From: Candidatus Eisenbacteria bacterium
Lineage (GTDB): Bacteria; Eisenbacteria; RBG-16-71-46; SZUA-252
DNA length: 41,645 nucleotides
Direction of reading: 5' to 3'
Assembly (NCBI GenBank): GCA_005893275.1
Contig: VBOW01000038.1
Location: forward strand, 1 to 41,645
The position numbers and the translations under genes were made by a program. The notes beneath the pieces are model-generated. The model was not told the DNA's origin, searched no databases, and saw only the letters and a program-made list of their open reading frames with translations. Of this stretch, positions 1-9,156 are shown in pieces (position 1 is the first letter of the stretch; the number at the start of each line of letters is the position of its first letter).

Positions 1-3000
1 CTGGCGAGGCTCGCGCCATCGCTCGACTTGCCGTTCCAGCGAACTTCATTCACCCCTGGCGTGACGTTCTTCGAAATCGTCTGCACGAGGCGGCCAGCGA
101 CATTGAAGATCCGTACGTCAACCCGTCCGGCCGTCGCCGAGGAGAAGCGAATAGCCGTTTCAGGATTGAAGGGGTTCGGGAAGTTCCTGTCTAGCCGGTT
201 CGCAACCGGAGGAGCACCCGACCCCGGACCCACGCCCGACAGGACCTTCGTATTGTCCTGGAGCGCATAGAGCGGACCGTAGGTGCCGATCTGGAAGCCG
301 GCCAGGGTAGCCCAGTTGCCGTACTTGTTCGCGTCCGTCGGGCACGGCCAGCAGGAAGCCGTATCCGTGGCCGCACGCGCCCCGCGGCAGCTCGTCAGGA
401 ACTTGTAGAGCACCTGCGCGCGGGTGTCGACCAAGTTCTCGCCACCTTGGCGAATGAATTGGATCGAGAAGCCATAGCCCAGAGCCTTGTTCCTATCATG
501 ATCGCTGATTCCGTCCTTCTCGGTCATGTAGGAAACCGCGGCCACGTTCGTCACTGATGCGAACGTCGGATACGTCGCCGAGTTCTGAGCGCTGGGGCTC
601 CCAATCTTGGTCAACGCGTCGAAACGGTTCGGCGCCGGGCAACCACCGTCCGCAACATAGGTGAAGGTGCCGGTACCGAGAGCAGGACCCGCGGCAGGAT
701 CCGCGAACAGGTCCTTGATGACCGGGAACTGGTTCACGTTCCCACCGTTCCACTGGTTCGCCGCCGCGGCGACGCCGAAGACGTCCGCCGCCAAGGCACC
801 CTCGTTCGGATGCGGCACGCCACCCACCGCCAACAACGCGGTGAAGTAATCGTCGCCCGAAGCAAAGATGCAGCGGTCACCGCCACTGCTTGGCGTTTCC
901 GTCACCCACCATTGATTGATCAGCCTCGAATCGGACTCCTCATCCACGACCGAGGTCGCGGTGTGCGAGGATTCGATCATGATCCGGTAGGAGTTGGTCA
1001 GCAGGTCCTTGATGTTGTACTCATCCATATTCGGAAAGTAATTGCTCAACCGGCCGGCGCGGGTTCCTGCGAACTCGTGCCCACCGATGTGACCGCCCTC
1101 TTCCAAGCCCTGCAGCGTACGGTAGCGGTCGGCCCGGACACCCAGCGCCCGCAGAGCCTGCACGGTCGCGTGGCTGCCGAAATTCCACCGCGTGTAGCTG
1201 CCGTCCAGATCGAGGAGCGGCGTATTGTTGCTGCTTGCCAACTGCGACCCCGGTGCCCCGAGTGCGTAGGTGCTCGGAAGCACGTCGAACTCGATGATGT
1301 CCGGAGCCACAATGGAGCCTCCGGGAAGGGTCGGGAGATTCTCGACCTCGCGGGCCAACGCGTCCGACGAGAACTGATACGAGGTTCCCCCGTTGAGATC
1401 GACGCCCTTCCAGTAGTACTGGATCCGCGATCCGCGCGGCATGAAGTTCAGCTGGCTATAGAGCGTCTTTCCATTCACGCTGAACCCGCCCGGAAGCGAG
1501 GTGCCGACCTTGTCGCGCGGCGGCCAGTTCATTCGGTACTCCTGGTCGACGACGGTCGTGTCGTTCCCCGCCACGGAGAGGTTGTTCACATCCAGCTCGC
1601 TGGAATCGAACGGGCTCCAGGTCTTCGTGGTCGGATCGAACAAGCGGTAGATGATTCGGGGCTTGTCAAAGGCCGCCACGAAGTTCGGGTTGGTGTGCGC
1701 GATGGTCAGACCAAAGTTCACACCCTTGTCGAACGCATGGTGCCAGTTGACGCCCATACCGTTCTTCCGCAGTCCCGTGACGACCCCGAGCGTGATCGAG
1801 TCGCCCAGCGGGCTGTTGAAGTTGTCGTGCACGGCTGCGGCCGTGCCGATGTCGCTGCCGCGAACGCCCGGCCAGCACTGACCCGCAGTCACTGTGGCCG
1901 CTGTGCAGCTCCCCGGGGAGGCGATTGTGCCGTCGATGAACATCGACTGCGCGACCGCCCCGACGAATACGCCGAAGATCGGCGCCGGGACGCCCGTCGT
2001 CAGCTCCAGACGGAAATTGTCGTAGAGAATCCCGTAGAGCACGTCGCCGCAGTTATTGTGATCGGCGGCGAAGAACGGGATGCACTGAATGTTGTAGCGG
2101 ATCTGGACCGAGTCGGCCTGCGTCGCCGCCGCCAGCTCGTCCCCATCCGTCCCCCAGGACTGCCTCGCCCCGGTTACGACACCGCCGCCGGGTGAAGTGT
2201 TGTCCCAGTTGCCCCAGGATCCGCCCTTGAAAATGCGGAACTCGGAGTACTGGACGTAGCCCTGGAACCGCGGGAGGTCGAGGTACTCATCCCATAGCGC
2301 CAGAACCGAAGCAACACCCGCCGGGATTGGGAACGTACAGACCACGATCGAGTTGAACTGGTTCGGGACCGTGTGGAAGGTCGAAGCGTTGCCACCCTCG
2401 AAAATCAGGTCGCCGAAGGTGTTCTTCGGCGTGCAGAGATCGGGAGTCGGCAGGTTGTTGCCCGCCACGAGCTGCCAGAGCGTGCCCTGGCCGGGTCCAA
2501 CGCGGGCCGAGATCACCGGAGCAGCCCCTGTACCCTTGATCACGACGCCGCCGCCCGGCGGCACGGTCGTATCGGGCACGTTCACCGAGGCCTCGTCCGT
2601 ATACAGGGCGCCGTTGTCGCTTACCGAAACGTTGTCCACCATCTGCCCATGACCGTTCTTCCAGCTTCCGTCCTCGGTCGAGAAGAGACAGTCGGACTTG
2701 AATACGAGGTAAAGGGCGCGATGCTGAGCCTCGATCACGTACGAGGCACCCACCACCGGCGTCTCGGGCTGATCCCCGGCGCCGGTCACCACTACGGTCC
2801 CGCCGGTCGTGTTCCCGCCGGTCGCGTTGGTGACACCCGGGCTCTCCGAGCCCGTCCACGCAATCAGGAGCTTCACATTCCCGGCCGCCCCGTCCGCGAT
2901 GACGTGGTCCAGGGTCGGCCGTGCGTTCCCCACCGGATCGCGAAGCCCATCGCCGCCGCCGATCAAATACGTGAAGTCGTAGTTCTTCTCGCAGTTGATG

Positions 3001-3587
3001 TCGTAGGTGAGGACAACGTTGTAATTCGCGGCGTGCGTGCCGGTGTCAAAGTAGATGAACTGGAAGGTCAAGTTCGGGTAGCCGAACTTGGAGGATATAT
3101 AGTTCGCGTCGAACTTCCCGCACCAGAGCATCCTGGATCCGGCGAGAGCGGCCGGGCAGTTGGTGCCGGGGGTGCAGGTCCCGTTGTCCGAGACGTGCCA
3201 CAGAATCTCGCTCAGCGACTGGTCGGCGGTGCCGTAGGGCCCCGTCGTGCCTGCCACGTAGCCATTCAGCGAGTCTGCCTGCGGGGTCGTACGCGGCGAC
3301 CACGTTCCCAGCGTGCCAGGAACTCCGTTCTGACGGTCCGCGCACGCGCCCGGATAAAGGAACCACGTGGTCGTTGCCTGGGACTGCTTGATCAGGGTCC
3401 CGCTCAGCGTCCCCTGATAGTTCCCGCCGAGCCGCTGCTGAAAGATCCCGGCACGATTTTCGAGCGGAATCGGTTCAGACACCTTAGGCGGATTCTTCAG
3501 CGGGTCTACTGAAACCGCGGCCAGCGCGGGCAGCGCCCACAGGCCGAGTGCCACGAGACCCAGCATGGCAAATAGGGTTTTCCGCAT
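1..3587 (-). CDS. Large secreted protein with C-terminal FlgD-like/sorting domain (3' end outside window)
   Basis: The frame starts at an ATG at 3587, with AAGGAGG (3596-3602) eight bases upstream, and stays open to the window edge, giving at least 1195 residues. Residues 1-23 are a signal peptide: MRKT, a Leu/Ala-rich core, then ALA before AVSVDP. The body is rich in Gly, Asn, Thr and aromatic residues and has scattered Cys, as in extracellular beta-rich proteins. Around residues 820-920 a stretch with GGHEFAGTRAG and FASGDDYF looks like a folded domain, but I cannot name it. From about residue 1135, FPNPFNPETAIRF followed by VDVRIFNVAGRLV is the start of the FlgD-Ig-like or type IX-style C-terminal domain found on exported proteins of FCB-related bacteria. 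Its last strands lie outside the window. A cell-surface or secreted role is inferred; the substrate is unknown. Frame continuity was checked at both ends and at two interior points. Confidence 0.85.
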   Translation of the reverse strand, partial: MRKTLFAMLGLVALGLWALPALAAVSVDPLKNPPKVSEPIPLENRAGIFQQRLGGNYQGTLSGTLIKQSQATTTWFLYPGACADRQNGVPGTLGTWSPRTTPQADSLNGYVAGTTGPYGTADQSLSEILWHVSDNGTCTPGTNCPAALAGSRMLWCGKFDANYISSKFGYPNLTFQFIYFDTGTHAANYNVVLTYDINCEKNYDFTYLIGGGDGLRDPVGNARPTLDHVIADGAAGNVKLLIAWTGSESPGVTNATGGNTTGGTVVVTGAGDQPETPVVGASYVIEAQHRALYLVFKSDCLFSTEDGSWKNGHGQMVDNVSVSDNGALYTDEASVNVPDTTVPPGGGVVIKGTGAAPVISARVGPGQGTLWQLVAGNNLPTPDLCTPKNTFGDLIFEGGNASTFHTVPNQFNSIVVCTFPIPAGVASVLALWDEYLDLPRFQGYVQYSEFRIFKGGSWGNWDNTSPGGGVVTGARQSWGTDGDELAAATQADSVQIRYNIQCIPFFAADHNNCGDVLYGILYDNFRLELTTGVPAPIFGVFVGAVAQSMFIDGTIASPGSCTAATVTAGQCWPGVRGSDIGTAAAVHDNFNSPLGDSITLGVVTGLRKNGMGVNWHHAFDKGVNFGLTIAHTNPNFVAAFDKPRIIYRLFDPTTKTWSPFDSSELDVNNLSVAGNDTTVVDQEYRMNWPPRDKVGTSLPGGFSVNGKTLYSQLNFMPRGSRIQYYWKGVDLNGGTSYQFSSDALAREVENLPTLPGGSIVAPDIIEFDVLPSTYALGAPGSQLASSNNTPLLDLDGSYTRWNFGSHATVQALRALGVRADRYRTLQGLEEGGHIGGHEFAGTRAGRLSNYFPNMDEYNIKDLLTNSYRIMIESSHTATSVVDEESDSRLINQWWVTETPSSGGDRCIFASGDDYFTALLAVGGVPHPNEGALAADVFGVAAAANQWNGGNVNQFPVIKDLFADPAAGPALGTGTFTYVADGGCPAPNRFDALTKIGSPSAQNSATYPTFASVTNVAAVSYMTEKDGISDHDRNKALGYGFSIQFIRQGGENLVDTRAQVLYKFLTSCRGARAATDTASCWPCPTDANKYGNWATLAGFQIGTYGPLYALQDNTKVLSGVGPGSGAPPVANRLDRNFPNPFNPETAIRFSSATAGRVDVRIFNVAGRLVQTISKNVTPGVNEVRWNGKSSDGASLA

Positions 3588-3614
3588 TTTCACATCCTCC
3601 TTAGCGTTTCCTAA

Positions 3615-3758
3615 CTAGGAGTCCAATATCGGGAGGACAGTTGCTGGAACTTCAGAACACGGGATTCGGTACAACGAGTTGAGCTCGGAGTTGAGTACTG
3701 AGGACACCCGCTCGATGGGACAGTGCTCGAGCATTTCGGAGCGTCCTCTTACCAACAT
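3615..3758 (-). CDS. Small leader ORF, 47 residues, unknown
   Basis: The ATG at 3758 is preceded by a perfect Shine-Dalgarno AGGAGGT six bases upstream (3765-3771), stronger than that of most genes in the window. The frame runs 47 codons to a TAG at 3615-3617, 27 bases before the ATG of the large secreted protein on the same strand. The product begins MLVRGRSEMLEHC and ends VLPILDS. It has two Cys, no signal peptide and no membrane segment. I do not recognise it. It lies within the transcript that should start near 4021, so it may be a translated upstream ORF controlling the secreted gene, or a short stand-alone protein. The Shine-Dalgarno and the placement are seen; the function is open. Confidence 0.5.
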   Translation of the reverse strand: MLVRGRSEMLEHCPIERVSSVLNSELNSLYRIPCSEVPATVLPILDS

Positions 3759-3993
3759 TCACCTACCTCCTTTCCTCGTGTATTTGTATTAGGTGACCTG
3801 ATTTATAGCTCTTAAAGCGAGTACGCGCTGTATCCTTACGGAGCCTTCTCACCCCCTTCGTGGCGTATTCGTTTGAGCAGGGTATGCCGTCTTAATCTCT
3901 TTTCAGACACAAACAAAGCTGGCCGCCCCCGTCAGGCAATCGATGAGGCGCATTCGATGTGGTTTCAGGTGCTTCAGACGGTAGCGGCCGTGT

Positions 3994-4015
3994 GAGAGCA
4001 AGTTATTTTGCTCCC
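3994..4015 (-). other. Leader hairpin near the predicted 5' end
   Basis: An 8-bp stem (GGGAGCAA / TTGCTCTC on the transcribed strand, one G-U pair) closes a six-base AATAAC loop. It begins about six bases after the predicted transcription start, so it could protect the 5' end or form part of a larger leader fold. The rest of the leader, 3759-3993, has AT-rich stretches and possible long-range pairing of GGCCGC with GCGGCC, but matches no riboswitch I know. Confidence 0.35.
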
Positions 4016-4027
4016 GAGTACCCGCCT

Positions 4028-4055
4028 AGTATACCAAAAAACCCGCTAATGTCAA
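4028..4055 (-). promoter_or_regulatory. Sigma70-like promoter for the leader ORF and secreted protein
   Basis: On the minus strand TTGACA (4050-4055) is followed by a 16-nt spacer and TATACT (4028-4033), a near-consensus pair in a GC-rich genome. The -35 box contains the TGA stop codon of glyS (4052-4054). Transcription would begin near 4021, leaving about 260 nt before the small ORF and about 430 nt before the secreted protein. Confidence 0.65.
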
Positions 4056-6178
4056 ACGGATTTTTGACCTGGAGCGCTTGGAAGGGCCGAGAATTCGGCT
4101 ATTCTGATGAAGGTCTGGCGCACGCCCTCTAGGATCCCGAGCCGCCGTTTCCGTGTCACGGGGTCCTCGGCCATGACCATCACGGCCTCGAAGAACCTGT
4201 CGATCGCTGGCCTTAGGCCGAGCAGGTGCCGGAGCACCGCGGGGTAGTCCGGCTCCGGGCCTTGCAGGTAGGTTTCCACGGCCTGACGTGCCATTTTGGT
4301 CTCTAGGTGTAGGTCTGCCTCTGCCTTATCGCTGAAGGCCTCCGCCCGCTCGGCGAGGGGTTGCCCGGAAACGGCGATTTCCTCCGGCGGGGCTGTGCGG
4401 AGGATGTTGGCCGCACGCCGGTATCCAATCATCAGTCCCTCGAAATCGTCCGTTTCCCGGATGGCCTCGATCGCCCTCGCGCGTTCCCAGACATCGAGCG
4501 CGTCTCCCGGCCGCACCGCGAGCACCGCGGCGGCCGTGTCGTGCGGGATTCCCCGCTCCTCGAGGGCGCTCGCGACCCGCTGGACCCAGAACTCGCTGAA
4601 ATCCGCCTGGCCGGGCGGAATCCCGGCCCTGTCGTATACCCTGCCGAGCCACGCGGCCAGGGCGGCAACATCGAGCCTGATTCGCTTTTCGAAGAGGATT
4701 CGTACGATCCCGTTCCCGGCGCGACGGAGCCCGTAGGGATCCTGCGACCCGGAGACCAGGAGCCCGGCCCGAAAACCCCCGACGATCACGTCGAGACGGT
4801 CGGCGATCGCGACAATCGTGCCTTCGCTCGAGGAGGGGAGAGGGTCCGTGGGCCCCCGAGGCAGGATGTGCTCCCGGATGGCCCGGACAACCTCGGCGGG
4901 CTCCCCCTGGGCGGCCGCATACTCGGCTCCGACGATTCCCTCCAGGGTCGCAAACTCCTTCCCCGAGCGAATCATGTCGCTGGCGAGGTCCGCCTTGCAG
5001 AGGTAGGCGGCCCGGCCCACGGCCCCCCTGGCTTCCGGGGCGAGCTGACGGGCCAGCTCCTCCGCGAGCTGGACCAAGCGCTGGGCCCGGTCGAAGACCG
5101 AGCCGAGCTTCTCGTGCCACACGATCTGCTTCAGCTCTTGAACCTTGGCCTCGAGCCCGGCCTTACGGTCCTTCTGCCAGTAGAACCGCGCGTCCTCGAG
5201 GCGCGCCCTGAGAACGGTTTCGTTGCCGCGCCGGATCGATTCGGCTCCCTCGCCCCGGCCGTTCCGGATCGCGACAAAATGGGGGAGGAGCTTCCCGGAT
5301 TCTCCCTCGACCGGGAAGTACCTCTGATGGGCCCGCATCGACGCGACGACGACCGGGGAGGGAAGCTCGAGGTAGCTCTCGTCGAAATGACCCAGGACCG
5401 CGTCCGGCCACTCGATCAGGTTCGTCACCTCCTCGATCAGCTCGGGATCGGTCATCGCTTTTCCTTGCTTCGCCGCGCTCGCCTTCGAGACGAGCGCTTC
5501 GACCTGCTCCCGACGCTCGCGGGGGTCCGCGATCACGCCGCGATCCCGGAGCGTTGCCAGGAAGCGATCCGCGCTCTTGATCTCGAACCAATCGGGAGCG
5601 AGGGTGCGGTGGCCCCGCGATCGGCGACCCGATTCGACCCCGAAGCATTGAAACGGGACGACCTCTCCGTCCCACAACGAAACGATCCAGCGAACCGGCC
5701 TCGCGAAGCGGCCGCTGCCGTTCCACTGCATGGTCCTTGGAAAGGTGAGACCGGAGATCCAGGCCTTGAGGAGCTCGGGCAGGACCTCGCGCGCCGACCT
5801 TCCGGCATCGTGCACCCGGGCGAGCAGGTACTCACCCTTCGCCGTCGACACCCGCTCGAGCGCTTCCACCGGGATGCCGGCGCTCTTCGCGAAGCCGCGC
5901 GCCGCGTTCGTGGGGTGCCCCGCGGCGTCGAAGGCGACGCGGACGGCGGGCCCGGTCAGCTCGCGGGTCTCCGCCTCCTGCCGCTCGCCGACCCCCTCGG
6001 CCAGGAGGGCGAGCCGGCGGGGCGTGCCGACCGCCTTCACGGACGCGAATCCGATCCTCGCCCCCTTGAGCCCATCGCGCGCGAGCGACTCGAGCTGCCG
6101 GAGCGCCGGCGTAATGAACCCGGCCGGAAGCTCCTCGCAGCCGATCTCGAGCAAGAGGGTCTTAGCCACGCGCCGCAC
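4052..6178 (-). CDS. glyS: Glycyl-tRNA synthetase beta subunit
   Basis: This is the beta chain of the alpha2-beta2 glycyl-tRNA synthetase, which supplies tRNA binding and the anticodon-recognition end. The product is 708 residues, normal for the family. The N-terminus carries the diagnostic [14 protein letters not shown] (from about residue 8). Further on are APRRLAL-like [19 protein letters not shown] and [17 protein letters not shown], all typical of GlyS. The C-terminal DALR-type anticodon domain ends near [13 protein letters not shown]. Two GTG codons, 6178 and 6169, could start it; both overlap or abut the glyQ stop, so translation is coupled. It is the last gene of the operon, and its stop codon lies inside the -35 box of the next promoter. 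Confidence 0.97.
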   Translation of the reverse strand: MRRVAKTLLLEIGCEELPAGFITPALRQLESLARDGLKGARIGFASVKAVGTPRRLALLAEGVGERQEAETRELTGPAVRVAFDAAGHPTNAARGFAKSAGIPVEALERVSTAKGEYLLARVHDAGRSAREVLPELLKAWISGLTFPRTMQWNGSGRFARPVRWIVSLWDGEVVPFQCFGVESGRRSRGHRTLAPDWFEIKSADRFLATLRDRGVIADPRERREQVEALVSKASAAKQGKAMTDPELIEEVTNLIEWPDAVLGHFDESYLELPSPVVVASMRAHQRYFPVEGESGKLLPHFVAIRNGRGEGAESIRRGNETVLRARLEDARFYWQKDRKAGLEAKVQELKQIVWHEKLGSVFDRAQRLVQLAEELARQLAPEARGAVGRAAYLCKADLASDMIRSGKEFATLEGIVGAEYAAAQGEPAEVVRAIREHILPRGPTDPLPSSSEGTIVAIADRLDVIVGGFRAGLLVSGSQDPYGLRRAGNGIVRILFEKRIRLDVAALAAWLGRVYDRAGIPPGQADFSEFWVQRVASALEERGIPHDTAAAVLAVRPGDALDVWERARAIEAIRETDDFEGLMIGYRRAANILRTAPPEEIAVSGQPLAERAEAFSDKAEADLHLETKMARQAVETYLQGPEPDYPAVLRHLLGLRPAIDRFFEAVMVMAEDPVTRKRRLGILEGVRQTFIRIAEFSALPSAPGQKSV

Positions 6179-7100
6179 CCGCGAGCTCGGCCGGCGCCGG
6201 CCGGTCGCGCAGGAGCGGATACCCCATTTCCTCCCGCTGTTTCAGAAATGCTCCCGCCGCGCGCCGCGCGAGCTTTCGGACCCGGGCGATCGTGCCCACC
6301 CGCTCGGTGACGGAGATGGCGCCCCGCGCCTCGAGGAGATTGAAAAGATGGGAGCATTTGATGACGTAGTCGTAGCCGGGGAGGACGAGCCCGGCCTCGA
6401 GGAGCCGCTCCGCCTCCCGTTCCATCTTCTCGAACTGCTCGAAAAGGAGCTCCGGGTTCGACTGCTCAAAGTTGAAGGTGGACCACTCCACCTCCCCTCT
6501 CAAGAAAAGCTCATCCCAACGGATATCCCTCGACCAGCGAAGGTCCATGATCCGGTCCACGCCCTGGAGGTAGCAGGCGATACGCTCGATGCCGTAGGTG
6601 ATTTCCGCGGAGATCGGATCCAGGTCGTATCCTCCCGACTGCTGAAAGTAGGTGAACTGCGTTATCTCCTGGCCGTCGAGCCAGACCTCCCACCCTAACC
6701 CCCACGCGCCGAGCGTCGGCGACTCCCAGTCGTCTTCCACCAACCGGACATCGTGCCGCTCGAGGTCGATCCCGATATGGCGCAGGCTCTCGAGGTAGAC
6801 GTCGAGCACGTCCGGCGGCGAAGGCTTCAGCACGACCTGGTACTGGTAAAACATCTGGAGCCGGTTGGGATTTTGGCCGTAGCGGCCGTCCTTGGGGCGC
6901 CGCGAGGGCTCGACGTAGGCCGCTTTCCAGGGCTCGGGGCCCAGCACACGGAAGAATGTCGCCGGGTTGAACGTGCCCGCGCCCACCTCGCTGCTGTAGG
7001 GCTGGACCAGCGCGCAGCCGTAGCCCGACCAGAATTGCTCGAGCCGGAGGAGCATTTCCTGAAACGAGGCGGGGGGTTCGATCTTTTGCTTTGGATTCAT
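6162..7100 (-). CDS. glyQ: Glycyl-tRNA synthetase alpha subunit
   Basis: The catalytic class II alpha chain activates glycine and partners GlyS. The 312-residue product contains family signatures: [13 protein letters not shown] near residue 25, [32 protein letters not shown], and [17 protein letters not shown] near the middle, where the active site is built. An in-frame GTG lies just before the ATG at 7100; I prefer the ATG. The gene sits 22 bases after recO and overlaps glyS by 17 bases if glyS starts at 6178. No T-box-like leader is present upstream, as expected for a gene deep in an operon. The split alpha/beta enzyme is the usual bacterial type, not the single-chain form. Confidence 0.97.
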   Translation of the reverse strand: MNPKQKIEPPASFQEMLLRLEQFWSGYGCALVQPYSSEVGAGTFNPATFFRVLGPEPWKAAYVEPSRRPKDGRYGQNPNRLQMFYQYQVVLKPSPPDVLDVYLESLRHIGIDLERHDVRLVEDDWESPTLGAWGLGWEVWLDGQEITQFTYFQQSGGYDLDPISAEITYGIERIACYLQGVDRIMDLRWSRDIRWDELFLRGEVEWSTFNFEQSNPELLFEQFEKMEREAERLLEAGLVLPGYDYVIKCSHLFNLLEARGAISVTERVGTIARVRKLARRAAGAFLKQREEMGYPLLRDRPAPAELAGAARG

Positions 7101-7122
7101 CACCGTATCGCGACCATGGCGC

Positions 7123-7890
7123 TCAGCCCCTGTATTGCCCGAGCGATTCCGCGACCCGGCTGGCGCGCAACCCGTCGAAGCGCTCGAGATGAGCCGAGAG
7201 GAACCGCTCCACGGCCTTCGCCACCTCGATCCCGGGGTAGCGTTCGGCGGCCCACCCCGCGAGGGCCGCGATCGGCTGCGCGCTGAGGCCGACCATCACC
7301 CGCCGCGCCCGTTCGGAGAGGCGGAAGCTGCCCTCGCCCCCCCCGCACGCGCCGCAGAGGAGCCCTCCGCGAATCGGGTGGAAGAGGCCCCCCTCCTCGA
7401 GGGGACGCCGGCACTCGAGGCATGCCGCAAGCTCGGGAGCGTACCCCAAGCGCTCGCAGGCCTGAATCTCAAACCCGCGCACGATCAGCTCGAGGCAGGC
7501 GGTCGGGGCCCAGCTCATGGTCCGCAGCGTCTCGCAGGCCAGGTCGAGAAGCTCCGGGTCCCCCGATTCGCCGTAGGCCGCGCGCTCCAGGAACTCGAGC
7601 ACCTGAGTCGCGGCGGCGAAACGGTCCGGATCCTCCCAGAGCGCGGGGAGCACCTCGACGATGTCGGTCTTCGAGAGAAGCTGGAGATCGCGGGAGAGCT
7701 TCCGGTAGAGGACCGCGTTCACCCGCACGCCGGGCTCGAGCGAGGCGCCGAAGCGACTCCTCGACCCGCGCGCCCCCTTCGCCACGCACCGGAGGAGGCC
7801 GAACTCGCGCGTGAAGAGGGAGACGATGAGGCTCGTCTCCCCGAGCCGGAAGGAGCGCAGCACGAGCGCTTCCGATTGGACGATCGCCAT
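7123..7890 (-). CDS. recO: DNA repair protein RecO
   Basis: RecO helps load RecA onto SSB-coated DNA in the RecFOR recombination pathway. The product is 255 residues from an ATG at 7890, the usual length. The N-terminal OB fold begins [18 protein letters not shown] and includes [16 protein letters not shown]. The C-terminal helical part holds a zinc site CLEC...CGAC (CxxC pairs separated by about 16 residues), typical of the Zn-bearing RecO branch. The start follows the stop of the DUF502 gene by two bases. Its place before glyQ-glyS matches the Firmicutes order, where era usually precedes it; era is absent here. The open frame continues upstream, but the sequence before this ATG is not RecO-like. 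Confidence 0.95.
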   Translation of the reverse strand: MAIVQSEALVLRSFRLGETSLIVSLFTREFGLLRCVAKGARGSRSRFGASLEPGVRVNAVLYRKLSRDLQLLSKTDIVEVLPALWEDPDRFAAATQVLEFLERAAYGESGDPELLDLACETLRTMSWAPTACLELIVRGFEIQACERLGYAPELAACLECRRPLEEGGLFHPIRGGLLCGACGGGEGSFRLSERARRVMVGLSAQPIAALAGWAAERYPGIEVAKAVERFLSAHLERFDGLRASRVAESLGQYRG

Positions 7891-7892
7891 GG

Positions 7893-8516
7893 CTAGTCCG
7901 CCGCCGGGCTCACGACGCCCCCGGAGACCACCATCTTGAGAGCCTGCTCCACCTTGAGCGTCGTCGGGATCAAGCTCTCTTGAGGATAGAAGAGAAGGAA
8001 TCCCGACGTCGGATTGGGCGCGTGGGGCAGAAAGACGCCGACGAGCGGCTTTCCGTCCGGGTGGGTCACCCCGCTCGCGGGGGACGCGGTCACGAAGGCG
8101 ATCGCGTAGCGGCCGGGCGTCGGGTACTCGATCAGCACGACGCGCTGGAAGGTGTCCCGCTTTTCTCCGAGAAGCGCTTCCCCCACCTGTTTCACCGTCG
8201 TATAGAAGCCGCGGAAGACCGGCAGGCGCATGACCATCGCTTCCAAGATGCTTCCGATCTGCCGCCCCAGGAAATTGCTCGCGAGGAACCCGACGATGAG
8301 GATGATCACCAGCACGGTGAGGAATCCGAGCCCCGGGACCCCGCCCGGCCGGATGTACCCGCCGCGCAAGGTCGTGCCGAGGAGGTGATCGACGAAGATG
8401 AAGAGCCTCCACACCACGTAGACCGTGATGACCGCCGGCGCGAGCACGAGGAGGCCCGTGAAGAAGGCATTGCGGACGCGGTCCCACATGGAAGGCTTGG
8501 TGCGCGATGAGCTCAT
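7893..8516 (-). CDS. DUF502 family inner-membrane protein
   Basis: The 207-residue product has two strong N-terminal membrane segments (FFTGLLVLAPAVITVYVVW and FLTVLVIILIVGFLASNFLG), with about 35 residues between them. A soluble C-terminal part follows, with FRGFYTTVKQVGEALL and the GVFLPHAPNPTSGFLLFY signature of DUF502. The function of the family is not established; members are often small integral membrane proteins near cell-envelope or tRNA genes. An in-frame TTG at 8537 could add seven residues; the ATG at 8516 is chosen because neither has a good Shine-Dalgarno. It fills the slot between ybeY and recO where dgkA, cdd and era sit in Firmicutes, and is two bases from recO. Confidence 0.85.
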   Translation of the reverse strand: MSSSRTKPSMWDRVRNAFFTGLLVLAPAVITVYVVWRLFIFVDHLLGTTLRGGYIRPGGVPGLGFLTVLVIILIVGFLASNFLGRQIGSILEAMVMRLPVFRGFYTTVKQVGEALLGEKRDTFQRVVLIEYPTPGRYAIAFVTASPASGVTHPDGKPLVGVFLPHAPNPTSGFLLFYPQESLIPTTLKVEQALKMVVSGGVVSPAAD

Positions 8517-8562
8517 GGGTTGGGAGGTTCGGGTCAAGGTTCGCCGCGTGCCGGTCCGGCCA

Positions 8563-9156
8563 TCATAGCATCGGTCCGGCCTCGCGCAAGAGGCGCGACT
8601 CGACCGCGGTCATGCGGCGACGCGCCGCGGCGCCAGCGTGATCGTACCCGAGGAGGTGAAGGAGCCCATGAATCGCGAGGTGCGCGACCTCCCGCCTATA
8701 GGGTCTCCGGGCGGCCCTCGCCTGCGCGCGGGCGGTGTCGACCGAGATGTAGATCTCGCCCAGGAAGAGGGGGCGATCGCGATCTTCGAGGTCGCCGGGA
8801 TCGGCGAGCGGAAAGGAAAGGACGTCGGTGGGACGGTCGGTTTCGAGGAAGTCGCGGTTCAAGGCTCGAATCCGGTCGTCGCCGGTCAGAACCAGCGAGA
8901 CCGAGGCACGCGGAAAACCCAGGATCCGGAGCGCGCGCCGGAGGAGCGCTCTAAGAGTGGTCGATCTTAAGCCGTGATTTTTCTCCGTAGACGCGACGCT
9001 CGTCGCCGGAACGTCCCCGCTCCTCGGCGGGACGCCGCCGCTCCTCGGACGCGGGCGCGCCGGGGTAGTGGACCCGCGCGTGGAAGAGCGCGGTGAGGAT
9101 CGGGATGAAGCCCTCGCGGATCTTCGCGAGGTCCTCGAACGTGATCGGGCTTTCAT
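8563..9156 (-). CDS. ybeY: Endoribonuclease YbeY (16S rRNA maturation), start uncertain
   Basis: YbeY is a zinc-dependent endoribonuclease in 16S rRNA 3' end maturation and ribosome quality control. The diagnostic H-x3-H-x5-H zinc motif is present near the C-terminus as HLAIHGLLHLLGYDH, with RPTDVLSFPL and GEIYIS upstream. The real domain seems to begin around TTLRALLRRALRILG, about 125-135 residues before the end. However, the only ATG, GTG or TTG upstream in frame is the ATG at 9156. That would add about 65 Arg/Ser-rich residues lying wholly within the pgpH coding region. That extension looks like out-of-frame translation, not protein. Either a non-standard start codon near 8960 is used through coupling to the pgpH stop at 8951, or the sequence contains a small error. 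The full open frame is given. Confidence 0.85.
   Translation of the reverse strand: MKARSRSRTSRRSARASSRSSPRSSTRGSTTPARPRPRSGGVPPRSGDVPATSVASTEKNHGLRSTTLRALLRRALRILGFPRASVSLVLTGDDRIRALNRDFLETDRPTDVLSFPLADPGDLEDRDRPLFLGEIYISVDTARAQARAARRPYRREVAHLAIHGLLHLLGYDHAGAAARRRMTAVESRLLREAGPML

Noticed and set aside
810-3512. Long open frames on the plus strand opposite the secreted gene (810-2195 and 2373-3512)
   Set aside because: Arg/Val/His-rich composition with no motifs; they mirror the codon pattern of the minus-strand gene.
3759-4027. Cyclic-di-GMP (GEMM-I) or other known riboswitch in the leader
   Set aside because: GGCATACC and ACGCC...GAAGG faintly recall GEMM-I, but the required hairpin and CGCAAAGCC-type core are missing.
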